Below are positions 53,463 to 62,501 of a DNA stretch of 64,000 bases, in pieces (position 1 is the first letter of the stretch; every line of letters starts with the position of its first letter). The notes beneath the pieces are model-generated. The model ran no database searches, was not told where the DNA came from, and worked only from the letters and a program-made list of their open reading frames with translations. The DNA lies in assembly GCF_020181615.1 (NCBI RefSeq), contig NZ_CP084029.1, forward strand, positions 4,081,090-4,145,089. Reading direction: 5' to 3'. The position numbers and the translations under genes are program-made. The stretch comes from [Mycobacterium] crassicus (GTDB lineage Bacteria; Actinomycetota; Actinomycetes; Mycobacteriales; Mycobacteriaceae).

Positions 53463-53477
53463 GTCCACTCAGCGGAC
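53463..53477. promoter_or_regulatory. 15-bp box between divergent secreted-protein genes
   Basis: GTCCACTCAGCGGAC, symmetric in its outer 5-7 bases, is in the 142-bp region between 53418 (minus) and 53561 (plus). It is the best palindrome of the six related boxes. A homologous role to the other boxes is inferred. Confidence 0.5.
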
Positions 53478-53560
53478 ATCTTGCCTTGCTGCCGACGGGG
53501 GGCGGTGTTTACTTCGGACGCTGCAGTCTCCGTGCCCTAGACCACTCCGAGGAGCATGCC

Positions 53561-54073
53561 ATGCCACGTGGGCCCGCACTCGCGGTCGCCGTCGCTGCGG
53601 TGGCGCTGGGAACGACGACGACTTCCGTTGTTGCGCAGGCCGATCACCCCGACTGGGGCCTCAACGGCACTTACACCGCCGTCTCCAACGGCGAATGGGC
53701 GCGCAAGAATGAAGTTTTCTACGATCAGGCCAGCCGCCGCAGCATCTGGACCATCAGCACACAATGCAGCTACCCAGGCGAGTGCACCGGGACGGTGCGT
53801 AGCGACGAGAGCTGGACAGCGTCGATCTACCAGAGAAGTTCGGTGTGGTACGTCAAGCGGCCCATCGACAACTGGGTCCCGTGTCCGGACGGCAGCACCG
53901 CACCGGGACTGCAGACCTTTCGATTCAAGGCGATGACACCCGAAGGCGCGAACGCGGACCCAACGTCGACCACGCTGGTCGGCGAAGACACCACCACCGG
54001 ACCCAGCGGCGCGTGCGGGGTGAGTAAGCCCGTGTACATCAACATGCCGTTCAAACTCACCCAGATCGGTTGA
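53561..54073 (+). CDS. Secreted protein of unknown function
   Basis: A 170-residue exported protein with a signal peptide ending near AQADHPD. The mature domain is rich in aromatic residues (DWGLNGTYTAVSNGEWARKN; VYINMPFKLTQI) and has Cys in QCSYPGECTG, VPCPDG and GACGV, typical of mycobacterial secreted beta proteins. GAGGAG lies 8 nt before ATG 53561. It is plus-strand between mceF and the other secreted genes, so it is transcribed separately. Confidence 0.75.
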   Translation: MPRGPALAVAVAAVALGTTTTSVVAQADHPDWGLNGTYTAVSNGEWARKNEVFYDQASRRSIWTISTQCSYPGECTGTVRSDESWTASIYQRSSVWYVKRPIDNWVPCPDGSTAPGLQTFRFKAMTPEGANADPTSTTLVGEDTTTGPSGACGVSKPVYINMPFKLTQIG

Positions 54074-54098
54074 ATCGGTCAGTCCTTCGATCCCAATT

Positions 54099-55646
54099 TC
54101 ATTTCGGCAGCATGTCTTCCCAACTCTGCGGCACCGGACGGACCAGGTCCGATTGGCTGTACACCTTGCCGTCGGGTGCCGCAAACTGCCCGGTCCGCGG
54201 GTTGTAAGTAGCAAACGCCACAGCGGGGCCGCGGGTGTCCGTGGCGTAGCCGCTCGGTACAGCAGGGACAGATCCCTCCGGGGCAGCCGGCCTTTCAGCC
54301 GGCGGTGCCGGATCGCCCTTGGTGGTGTCCGGAGCGGTCATCGCCGGGACTTCGGCTGGGCCAAAGATCTGCTCCCCGAAGGTGATCCGATCATCGGGGG
54401 GAACACCCTGCGCGATCAGCGCAGGATCGATCGGGTACGGGCCGGTGACGTGCTGACGCATGGCCAGCGGCTCAAAAGGCTTGTCGCTCTCACAGATCTC
54501 GACCGTCGGTGCGCGCTTGCCGGGCTGAGCCATGCATGGGAAGTTCCTGGCGCCGCGAACCCCAATGGCCGAATCCTGCGGCAGTTTGCAGTACAACCCG
54601 TCCGGCGTATCCACATCGCTCAGGTCCGCCGGTGAACGCCATGACGACGGCGGCAAGAACCCCACCGTGCATGCCGGTGGGTCGCCGAGAGTGAGGCTAA
54701 ACTCCGAAAGTGCCATGCCCGTTGGGTTATTCAGGGACGACCCGTAGGACTGGGTGGCGGCCAGATACGGTGGCAACAACACCAGCAGCTGCTCGATCGA
54801 TCGATGGTAGACGAGGCCGATCTGGCCGACCGTGGTGAGATTGGCCAACAGCAGCGGCAGTGTCGGCTTGATCTGCGACAACAGACGAGACGCTTCGTCT
54901 GCTGCGCCAGATCCGGCGCGAAGTATGGTCCGAACTTCCGAATCACGAGCTTCCACTTGTCGCGTGATCCCAGCCAGGCTGCGCGCCCAGGTCCGGATCG
55001 CGTCTGCACTCTCGAGTTGGCCCTCCAGCAGCGGCCGACTGTTGTCGATCAACTTGCGCGTGCTGTCAGCGGCCGCGTCGAGCCGGGCGGCCAATGTGCT
55101 CGACGACTCGAACAGTGAGCCGAGGTCGTTGCCGGTTCCATTGAGCGCCTTGAAGGATTCGTCGAGTACGACCCCCAGCGTGCCGGTGGGAATGCTACCC
55201 ACCAACTCGCTCATCTGATCGAGCATCGGACCGACCGGCCTCGGCAGCGACACGTTGTCAGCGGTGATAATGGAACCGTTTTCGAGGTAGGGACCGGCGT
55301 CAGTGCGCGGTACCAAGTCCACGTATTGCTCGCCTACCGCCGATACGCTTCGCACGTTGGCCTGCAGGTCTGCGGGAATCCTCGGCGAGGATTTCAGCGA
55401 CATCGACACTTGTGCGCCGAAGCGGGTTGGCCGGATGTCGGTGACCTTGCCCACTTCTACGCCTCGATAGGTCACGTTCGAGAACTTGTACAAGCCTCCG
55501 GTGGTCGGCAGTTGAAGCTTCACCGAGATGCGGCCGATGCCCAGCAGGACCGGTGCCTGCATGTAGGCGAAGACCATCGAGCCGACACCGATCACCGAGG
55601 CGATTGAAAAGATGATCAGCTGTCTACGAACGAAACGGGTCAGCAT
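54099..55646 (-). CDS. mceF: Mce family protein MceF
   Basis: A 515-residue Mce protein and last gene of the mce operon. An N-terminal transmembrane helix (QLIIFSIASVIGVGSMVF) is followed by the MlaD-like domain (ISVKLQLPTTGGLYKFSNVT; YRGVEVGKV) and a long helical region. A Pro/Ala-rich C-terminal tail of about 90 residues follows. Its start shares one base with the mceE stop. It forms part of the periplasm-spanning lipid importer; MceF-type proteins complete the six-subunit tube. Confidence 0.9.
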   Translation of the reverse strand: MLTRFVRRQLIIFSIASVIGVGSMVFAYMQAPVLLGIGRISVKLQLPTTGGLYKFSNVTYRGVEVGKVTDIRPTRFGAQVSMSLKSSPRIPADLQANVRSVSAVGEQYVDLVPRTDAGPYLENGSIITADNVSLPRPVGPMLDQMSELVGSIPTGTLGVVLDESFKALNGTGNDLGSLFESSSTLAARLDAAADSTRKLIDNSRPLLEGQLESADAIRTWARSLAGITRQVEARDSEVRTILRAGSGAADEASRLLSQIKPTLPLLLANLTTVGQIGLVYHRSIEQLLVLLPPYLAATQSYGSSLNNPTGMALSEFSLTLGDPPACTVGFLPPSSWRSPADLSDVDTPDGLYCKLPQDSAIGVRGARNFPCMAQPGKRAPTVEICESDKPFEPLAMRQHVTGPYPIDPALIAQGVPPDDRITFGEQIFGPAEVPAMTAPDTTKGDPAPPAERPAAPEGSVPAVPSGYATDTRGPAVAFATYNPRTGQFAAPDGKVYSQSDLVRPVPQSWEDMLPK

Positions 55647-56863
55647 CAGCTTCCGCCCTGGGCCGGTGTGGACGACTCCTGGCCGCCTTGTGGTGGTGAT
55701 TCGTCGGTTTCAACGGTGGTCAGGGGTGGCAGGGTTGCCACCTCGGCCGGGGGCGGTCCCAGGGGGGCGTGCAGCGGGTCCCGCGTATAGGTCGAGTACC
55801 ACGGGTCCCCGGGGGCCGGCACCATGGATGTACTCACGTCACCCCACCTGGTTCCGAGCAATATTCCCTTCTTCATGCGGGGAATGGTGAAGTCAAACAC
55901 TATGAACTGATTCATGTAGTCGCCGCGGATGCCGCGGTCGATGAATTCCTGCGTGTAGGGGTAGGTGGGTAGGTAGGAGATTGCGGTGGTCAGGTCCGGC
56001 CCGATGTCGGCCAGGGCGCGCACCGTCGGCTCGAGATTCTCCAAGTTGCGGACGATGTCGGCCTGCGAGTCGTTGATGAGTTGGTTTGCGGTAGAGCTGA
56101 AGTCGCCCAGCTTGTCCAATGCACTGACCAGTCGCGGTCGTTGCCTGTTCAACACCTCGAGTGCGGGAGGGATCCGATTCAGTGCGCCGGTCAGAACGTC
56201 GCGCTGGCCGGCAAACGTCGCTGCCATCCGGTTCAGCGACGAGATCGTGGCGATGATGTTGTCGTGCTGACTGTCCAGAAGCGTGACCACCGTGTTCATC
56301 CGGGTCAGCAGATCCCGGATCTGAACTTGCCGTCCGTCGAGCGCCGCGTTGAAGTTGTGGACGATGTCTCCGATCCGAGTGAGGCCACCGCCGTTGACCA
56401 CGATCGACAGCGACGACAGGGTCTGCTCGGTCGATGGGTATGTCGAGGACTTGGACAACGCAATGGTCGCGCCCGGGTCCAGTCGCCCGGTGGGCGCCTC
56501 GCCCAGGGGCGGGTCCAGGGCGAGGTGCATTGATCCCAGCAGGCTGGTCTGACCCACGGCTGCGACCGCGTTTCCCGGAATGACTACGTCGGGCCGGACC
56601 GAGATCTCGACGTCGGCCCGCCAATTCTCGACGGTCATCCTGCGAATCGCTCCGACCACCACATCACTGACCATCACCGGTGAATTCGATTCCAATGTAC
56701 CGATATTCGCGACTTGGACGTGGTAAATCACTGCGTCGGAACCGGTCCCGACCGTGCCCGGAAGCGGCAACGAGTTGAGTCCGTCGAAGGAACAACCGGA
56801 CGTGATCAGAGCCGCGCAGCAGGTTACGGCGGCCAGCCTGCGGATCGACATGGTCTTCGTCAC
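55646..56863 (-). CDS. mceE: Mce family lipoprotein MceE
   Basis: A 405-residue Mce protein with a lipobox, TSGCS, after a hydrophobic leader (LAAVTCCAALI), as in LprK/LprN-type MceE subunits. The MlaD-like domain (AVIYHVQVANIGTLESNSPV) and helical part follow; SLLGSMHLALDPP lies in the usual place. GTG 56863 (or an ATG 12 nt in) is the start. It is the only lipoprotein in the operon. It is linked by short overlaps to mceD and mceF. Confidence 0.9.
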   Translation of the reverse strand: MTKTMSIRRLAAVTCCAALITSGCSFDGLNSLPLPGTVGTGSDAVIYHVQVANIGTLESNSPVMVSDVVVGAIRRMTVENWRADVEISVRPDVVIPGNAVAAVGQTSLLGSMHLALDPPLGEAPTGRLDPGATIALSKSSTYPSTEQTLSSLSIVVNGGGLTRIGDIVHNFNAALDGRQVQIRDLLTRMNTVVTLLDSQHDNIIATISSLNRMAATFAGQRDVLTGALNRIPPALEVLNRQRPRLVSALDKLGDFSSTANQLINDSQADIVRNLENLEPTVRALADIGPDLTTAISYLPTYPYTQEFIDRGIRGDYMNQFIVFDFTIPRMKKGILLGTRWGDVSTSMVPAPGDPWYSTYTRDPLHAPLGPPPAEVATLPPLTTVETDESPPQGGQESSTPAQGGS

Positions 56864-58323
56864 GGCGCACCTTCCTGAACTGACAGGCCGGCTCCGGGTG
56901 GCAACAGCAGCTCGGTGACATCCGATGCGGCCGGCACCGGTGGTGGCGCCACTCCGGGCGGAATAGGCGCACCCGGATACAGGGCCGGGTGCCGGTGCGC
57001 GGGCAAGCCGTCGGGCGCGTAGGCCCCCGGCAGATGCGCTGGATCAGTCCACCCCGGTGGAGGTGGAACGTCACCGGTACCCGTGTAGGCCGACACCGCC
57101 GGCGGGGTCTCCTGCGGTCCGCGGTCGGTTCCCCCGGCCCCGGGGGCCAGCGCGGGATCGGAATAGATCACGTTCTTCGGAGCGGGCCCCAGGTAGGCGT
57201 TGAAGGGCAGCGGCAAATAGTTGAAGTTCATCAGGCGTAGTGCCGGCCCTAGGTATTGCGCGCACGCCCTACCCGACGCCTCCGCGGTGGCATTTTCGAC
57301 AGCCGCGATCGCCGAACAGATCGTAGCCACGGGATTCGCGAAATTGTTCATCGCAAAAGATCCCCGGGGACCACCGGTGTCCGGGTTGTAGATGTTATAG
57401 CCATTGACCAAGGCATTCGGCGCCGCGTGCAACACGTTTTTGACCACCATGCTGTTATCGGAGAGCACTTGCGTCACATTCGCCAGTCGCTCGATCTGTT
57501 CGACGGCCTGGTCACGCGAACCCGCGATGAATCGCTGGATCTTTGCGACGACGGCCGACAGCTCGGTGATAGCCGAGTCCAGATCGGAGCGGCTGCCGTC
57601 GATCACGCTCGTCACATCGGCAAGGCGATCCTGGAACTCGACGATCTGGGTATTGCTGTCACGCAGTGCGGCGACAAAGGTCTGGAGATTGGTGATCACC
57701 CCGACGATGTCGCCACTGCCCTTGCCCAGAACCCGGCCGACGTCCGCCAGCTGCGTAATGGTCTGACGCAGCTTGTCACCGTTACCTGCCATGGCGCCAG
57801 CGGTGGTGTCGATGAAACGTCCCAGCGAGGTGCCCGACACTCCGCTGGACGGGCCCAGGTCGGAGGCGAGCCGGGTGAGCTGCTCTTTGATCTCGTCCCA
57901 TTCGACCGGGACGGCGGTCCGGTCTTCGCCGATCTCGGCGCCGTCGGGCAGGGTGGCCCCACTGGCCGCAGGACTCGACTCATAGGCAGGCGTCAGCTGC
58001 ACATAGCGAGCCGACACCAGGTTGGGCGCCACGATGATCGCCTTCGCATCCGCGGGTACGAGCACATCACGGTCCACCGCGAGGACTATCCGGGTGCGAG
58101 TTCCCAACGGCTCGATGGACCTGATGGTTCCCACCCGCACACCCACCACGCGGACGTCATCACCGGGATAGATAGCCGTTGCCGATTTGAAGTAGACGAC
58201 AATCGTCCTGGGACCCAGCAACTTCTGATAGCCGACGAATAGCACAGCAACGGCCAACAGTAGTGCGATACCGCCGGCGGCCAGCTTCTTTCCCCGACTG
58301 TCAAGCGCTGACCGGACACTCAT
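56860..58323 (-). CDS. mceD: Mce family protein MceD
   Basis: A 487-residue Mce protein. The transmembrane helix (LAAGGIALLLAVAVLFVGY) is followed by the MlaD-like domain (VVYFKSATAIYPGDDVRVVG; GVRVGTI). The helical region follows, then a long Pro/Gly-rich C-terminal tail of about 100 residues. Such tails are typical of MceC and MceD. It overlaps mceC and mceE by 4 nt each. Confidence 0.9.
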   Translation of the reverse strand: MSVRSALDSRGKKLAAGGIALLLAVAVLFVGYQKLLGPRTIVVYFKSATAIYPGDDVRVVGVRVGTIRSIEPLGTRTRIVLAVDRDVLVPADAKAIIVAPNLVSARYVQLTPAYESSPAASGATLPDGAEIGEDRTAVPVEWDEIKEQLTRLASDLGPSSGVSGTSLGRFIDTTAGAMAGNGDKLRQTITQLADVGRVLGKGSGDIVGVITNLQTFVAALRDSNTQIVEFQDRLADVTSVIDGSRSDLDSAITELSAVVAKIQRFIAGSRDQAVEQIERLANVTQVLSDNSMVVKNVLHAAPNALVNGYNIYNPDTGGPRGSFAMNNFANPVATICSAIAAVENATAEASGRACAQYLGPALRLMNFNYLPLPFNAYLGPAPKNVIYSDPALAPGAGGTDRGPQETPPAVSAYTGTGDVPPPPGWTDPAHLPGAYAPDGLPAHRHPALYPGAPIPPGVAPPPVPAASDVTELLLPPGAGLSVQEGAP

Positions 58324-59402
58324 CGCGATCCTCCGGGAATCCCGTTGTAGGGAAACGGGAATTCGGCGCGCGGGCCGGCGTTGTCGGGCGGCTGACCGGC
58401 ATTGACTCCGCGGCGGAATCCGAGTGCGTAGTCCAGGAACGGCTGGATCGCCGGCCCAGGAAGCAGATTGGACGCAAATCCGTTGTAGTAGAACCCGTTG
58501 TTGACGGCCTCGCCTTGCGTCAGCTGGTATTTGGCCAGGCCTTTGAGGGACTTCTCCAGATTGTCGCGGTTGCGTTCCAGCATCTGCGCAACCTTGTTGA
58601 GTTGCGTGAGTGTGGGTGTCAGTTCCTGCTCGTTGTCATCGACGAGACCGGAAAGCTGTTGTGCCACCGCGGAGGCATTGGCAAGTAGATCGACGATCGC
58701 GTGGCGGCGGTCCTGCAAGACAGCGAGCAGGTCGTCGGCATTGAGGATCAGCCGGTTCACCTGCTCGCTGCGTTCGGACAGGATTCCGGTGACACTGGCG
58801 GCGGACGCGAGCAAGCCGCTCAACGATTCGTTGCGGTTGTTCAGCGACTTCGACAATCGGCTCACCCCGTCGAAGGTGGGGGCCAGTTGAGGTGCCAGTC
58901 GCTCGATGGTCGCCGACAACGTGTCCAAGGATTGGTTGATGCTCGCGGTATCGGTCGCCGCCGTGTTCGCGGTGAACTCCCCGAGCGCGTCCGTCAGCGA
59001 GTACGGCGAGGCGGTCCGGGCCAATGGGATGACGCCGCGGGCGCCGATACTGCCGGAACCGCGCGGCTCGATAACCAGAACCCGCTCACCGAGGAGTGTT
59101 GCGATGCCGATGTGCGCTGTGGTGTCCACGCCGAGTCGGACCCGGCTGTCGACGGCGAAGCTGACCAGTGCCTTGCCGTGGTCGAGGGAGACCCCGGAGA
59201 CCGTGCCGACATTGACGCCCGACACCTTCACGTTGTTGCCGGCAGACAGCCCGCCGGCCTCGGCGAACAGTGCCTGGTATCTGATCGAGGTCGCCATCGC
59301 CAGGAGCTGCTTGGGCTGCAGCCCGACCATGATGATCAGCGCGACCAGTACGACGCCAACGAATCCCAAACGAACAAGCGATGATTCACGGTATTTCAGC
59401 AT
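58320..59402 (-). CDS. mceC: Mce family protein MceC
   Basis: A 360-residue Mce protein. ATG 59402 shares one base with the mceB stop. A transmembrane helix (FVGVVLVALIIMVGL) precedes the MlaD-like domain (YQALFAEAGGLSAGNNVKVS; GVNVGTVSGV). It is shorter than many MceC proteins and has no extended tail. The helical region is standard, ending with a Pro/Gly stretch. Confidence 0.9.
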   Translation of the reverse strand: MLKYRESSLVRLGFVGVVLVALIIMVGLQPKQLLAMATSIRYQALFAEAGGLSAGNNVKVSGVNVGTVSGVSLDHGKALVSFAVDSRVRLGVDTTAHIGIATLLGERVLVIEPRGSGSIGARGVIPLARTASPYSLTDALGEFTANTAATDTASINQSLDTLSATIERLAPQLAPTFDGVSRLSKSLNNRNESLSGLLASAASVTGILSERSEQVNRLILNADDLLAVLQDRRHAIVDLLANASAVAQQLSGLVDDNEQELTPTLTQLNKVAQMLERNRDNLEKSLKGLAKYQLTQGEAVNNGFYYNGFASNLLPGPAIQPFLDYALGFRRGVNAGQPPDNAGPRAEFPFPYNGIPGGSR

Positions 59403-60433
59403 CAGGGTTCTCCGCACCTTCCGGTGTTCTGGATTACCCACGGGAAGTGAGCGGTACGGCCCTGCAGATCGGTCACCCGAAGCGAGACGCCGCAGATGTA
59501 GAGGTTGAGCCAACTGCCGTACGAGCCGAGGCGAACCAGCTTGCGATAGTTCTGGGGAGTCTTCTGCATCAGCAAGTCGAGTCTGGCCAGGTCGGTCTCG
59601 TTCGCCACCAGCGGGGCCAGTCGGGTCAGCTGATCAACCGTTCCCGACAGCGGCCGGCGGGCCTGGGTCAACAGTCCGGCCAACGAGGCCGTCCCGTTGT
59701 CCAGTGCGGTGATGGCGCTGCCGATCGGATCGCGTTCGGCGGCCAGACCGCTCACCAGACGCTCGAGGCCATCGACCGCACCGGAGAACTGCTTTCCGTC
59801 CTTGGACAACACCGCCAGAGTGTCGTCGAGATTCGCGATGAGCTGCTCCACGATGTGTCCGTTGTCGGCCAACGCATTTGTGAAAGAAGAAGTTCTGGTG
59901 AACAACGACTCGAGGTCACCGCCCTGTCCCTGCAGGATCTGGATCAATGAGCTGGTCAGGGAGTTGACGTCGTCGGGGTCGAGGCCCTTGATGACGGGCT
60001 TGAGACCTCCGAGCAGCAGGTCGAGGTTCAGGGCCGGCTCGGTCCGGTCGAGACCGAAGCGCGATCCCGCCGGCCGGATCTTGGTTGATCCCGGATCGTC
60101 GATGAGTTCCAGGTAGCGGTCGCCGACCAGATTCAGGTAGCGCACGGCGACCTTGGTGCTCTCGGTCAGCCGCACGTGGTCGTCGGCGTCGAAGGCCACC
60201 AGAACGGTGTTGTCGGGTTGCAACGCGATCTTGCGTACGGTGCCGACGCGAATACCGGCGACGCGCACCGAGTTTCCCGCTTTGAGGCTGGAAGCGTCCT
60301 GGAAGACCGCCGAGTAGGCGTTGGTGGAACCCGACCGGTACTGGCTGAAGATCGCGAGAAGAACAGCGGTCAGCATCACCATGGTCACACCGAACGCACC
60401 GAACTTGGCGGCCGTCTTTCCGAGGCCGCTCAT
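59402..60433 (-). CDS. mceB: Mce family protein MceB
   Basis: A 343-residue Mce protein with a transmembrane helix (FGAFGVTMVMLTAVLLAIF) and the MlaD-like domain (YSAVFQDASSLKAGNSVRVA; GIRVGTVRKIAL), then helices. A C-terminal Cys pair lies in YICGVS and GRCGEP. ATG 60433 overlaps the mceA stop by 4 nt. Standard length for MceB. Confidence 0.9.
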   Translation of the reverse strand: MSGLGKTAAKFGAFGVTMVMLTAVLLAIFSQYRSGSTNAYSAVFQDASSLKAGNSVRVAGIRVGTVRKIALQPDNTVLVAFDADDHVRLTESTKVAVRYLNLVGDRYLELIDDPGSTKIRPAGSRFGLDRTEPALNLDLLLGGLKPVIKGLDPDDVNSLTSSLIQILQGQGGDLESLFTRTSSFTNALADNGHIVEQLIANLDDTLAVLSKDGKQFSGAVDGLERLVSGLAAERDPIGSAITALDNGTASLAGLLTQARRPLSGTVDQLTRLAPLVANETDLARLDLLMQKTPQNYRKLVRLGSYGSWLNLYICGVSLRVTDLQGRTAHFPWVIQNTGRCGEP

Positions 60434-61623
60434 CCGGGCTGACCTATCTGTCCGCCGTTTCGTGGCGGTCCGTCGATCGGCCCGTACAGCAATTGTTTGA
60501 GTCCGTCGGAGTTCAGCAGAATCCCCTCGTTGCCGTATTGCGCGGGGTTGGCGTTGACGTCGGTGATCACGAACGGTGGCTGCTTTTGGAAGCCGACCTT
60601 GGGGAGGTCTGTGCACTGGGGTCCGCCGGTGGCGGCGACCTTGGGCAGGTTCTGCGGATACCGGTAGCGCTCTTGCCCGAAAACCACGGTCTGCAGGAGC
60701 AGACCGCCGGGCACCGGTGTGCCCGGCGCCTTGGCGAGCTCCACGGCACCGCCCAGCCCACAGGTCAGCGCCTCATGGTATTGGTTGGTGAGGTCTGTGG
60801 TCGGGCCGAGCAGGTGCATGACATCGGTGATTGCCTGCCGGTTGGTACCCACGACGTCATTGCCCGTGTCGGCCAGGCCGATTGCGCTGAGCAGCAGCGT
60901 GTCCAGGTTGTGCTGTTCGCTGACGAGCGTCTGGCTCATCCGGGTCGCTGCGGCGGCAGCGGCGCTCAGGTCAGGTGCCGCATCGGCATAGGCGTTGAAC
61001 ACGTCGGGCGCAACGGCGAGTTCGCGTTCCATTGCTGGCAGGCTCGGATCGGTTCGCGCAAGGAACCCATCAAGGTCGCTCATCATCTGACCGATCCGCT
61101 CCCCCCGGCCGTCCAGGGCGGTGGCCAGCGCGCCCAGCGTCTCGTTGAGTTTGGTGGGTTCGATCTTCTGCAACACCGAGGACAGTCGCTCGAAGACCGA
61201 ATTGACCTCGACCGTGACATGGTCTGCGTCCAGCACCTGACCGGTCTGCAAGGAGTGTTCCGAGGGCTGGTCCGGCGGAACCAGATCGACGAACTTCGAC
61301 CCGAACACGGTGGACGAGGAGATGCCGACGCGCACGTTTGCCGGAATGACGTCGAGGTAGGACGGATTCATAGCAAGATGCAGCGCGGCACGCCCATCGG
61401 GTAGCGGTTCTATTGACTTCACCGAGCCAACTTGGGCGCCATGTAGTTTCACCTTCGCACCGGTGTCCATGACCAGACCGGCGCGCTGCGAAAGCACGGT
61501 GACGGGAACCGTCTTGGTGAAGCTGCCCCGGAAGAATCCCAGCGCTACCGCGACGGTGGCCACGACCACCGAAACGGAGGCCAACCCCAACAGAATTCGA
61601 CGTGCCTTCGAAGTCATCGCCAT
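60430..61623 (-). CDS. mceA: Mce family protein MceA
   Basis: A 397-residue Mce protein, the first of the six. A transmembrane helix (ILLGLASVSVVVATVAVAL) precedes the MlaD-like domain (VPVTVLSQRAGLVMDTGAKV; GAQVGSV). FGSKFVDLVPP and the helical region follow. The 16-bp gap from yrbEB is typical. Mce4-type operons import sterols in mycobacteria; the catabolic context suggests a similar cargo here, although sequence alone does not tell which Mce class this is. Confidence 0.9.
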   Translation of the reverse strand: MAMTSKARRILLGLASVSVVVATVAVALGFFRGSFTKTVPVTVLSQRAGLVMDTGAKVKLHGAQVGSVKSIEPLPDGRAALHLAMNPSYLDVIPANVRVGISSSTVFGSKFVDLVPPDQPSEHSLQTGQVLDADHVTVEVNSVFERLSSVLQKIEPTKLNETLGALATALDGRGERIGQMMSDLDGFLARTDPSLPAMERELAVAPDVFNAYADAAPDLSAAAAAATRMSQTLVSEQHNLDTLLLSAIGLADTGNDVVGTNRQAITDVMHLLGPTTDLTNQYHEALTCGLGGAVELAKAPGTPVPGGLLLQTVVFGQERYRYPQNLPKVAATGGPQCTDLPKVGFQKQPPFVITDVNANPAQYGNEGILLNSDGLKQLLYGPIDGPPRNGGQIGQPG

Positions 61624-61639
61624 CAGTGCTACGCCGCCC

Positions 61640-62494
61640 CTAGCCCGACAAGTTGAAGTTGCCGTCGGAGCCGTAGACCGCCAGCGACACCAACAGGGTC
61701 ACCGAGATCACGACGACCAGTGAGGTCCGCACGGCGGTGCCCACGGCCACCCCTACTCCCGAGGGCCCCCCGGAGGCGAAATAGCCGAAATAGGTGTGCA
61801 CCAGCAGAACCGCAATAGCCATCAGGATCGCCTGGAGAAACGACCACAACAGATCTGTCGGATTGAGGAACGTTGCGAAGTAGTGGTTGTACAGGCCTGC
61901 CGATTGTCCGAACATCACCACGGTGGTCAGCTTGCTGGCAACGAAAGACAAGATCACGGCAATCGAATACAGCGGGGCGATCGCCACCATTCCGGCCGCA
62001 ATGCGGGTGCTCACAAGGTATTCGACGGCACGGATGCCCATGGTCTCCAGTGCGTCGACCTCTTCGTTGATCCGCATGGCGCCCAACTGAGCCGTCACGC
62101 CGGCACCGAACGTGGCCGCCAGACCGATCCCGGCCACCACCGGCGCCGATATCCGCACGTTGATGAACGCGGCCAGAAACCCGGTCAGGGCTTCAATGCC
62201 GATGTCGCCGAGCGAGCTGTAACCCTGAACCGCCAACGTTCCGCCGGCGGCCAGCGTGAGAAATCCGACGATGACGACGGTCCCACCGATCATCGCCAAT
62301 GTGCCTGCCCCCATGCTGATCTCGGCGATGAGGCGGATCACTTCACGGCGGTAGGTCGATGCCGCGTGTGGCACACCGCCCAGAGCACGCCCGTAAAACG
62401 CGGTGTGATCGCCGATCCGGCCGATGACCTCGAGAGGTCTGTTGAGCTCCCGCGCCAACTGCGGGTGAAGCACGCGTAAGCCAGCCATCGCCAT
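61640..62494 (-). CDS. yrbEB: YrbE-family permease (YrbEB)
   Basis: A 284-residue integral membrane permease of the MlaE/YrbE family, with about five or six transmembrane segments. The conserved EVDALETMGIRAVEYLVS segment, where the MceG ATPase docks, is intact. It follows YrbEA after 7 bp and precedes mceA. YrbEA-YrbEB form the heterodimeric permease of the Mce transporter. No MceG ATPase is encoded in this window and it is usually unlinked. Confidence 0.93.
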   Translation of the reverse strand: MAMAGLRVLHPQLARELNRPLEVIGRIGDHTAFYGRALGGVPHAASTYRREVIRLIAEISMGAGTLAMIGGTVVIVGFLTLAAGGTLAVQGYSSLGDIGIEALTGFLAAFINVRISAPVVAGIGLAATFGAGVTAQLGAMRINEEVDALETMGIRAVEYLVSTRIAAGMVAIAPLYSIAVILSFVASKLTTVVMFGQSAGLYNHYFATFLNPTDLLWSFLQAILMAIAVLLVHTYFGYFASGGPSGVGVAVGTAVRTSLVVVISVTLLVSLAVYGSDGNFNLSG

Positions 62495-62501
62495 GTCCCG
62501 G

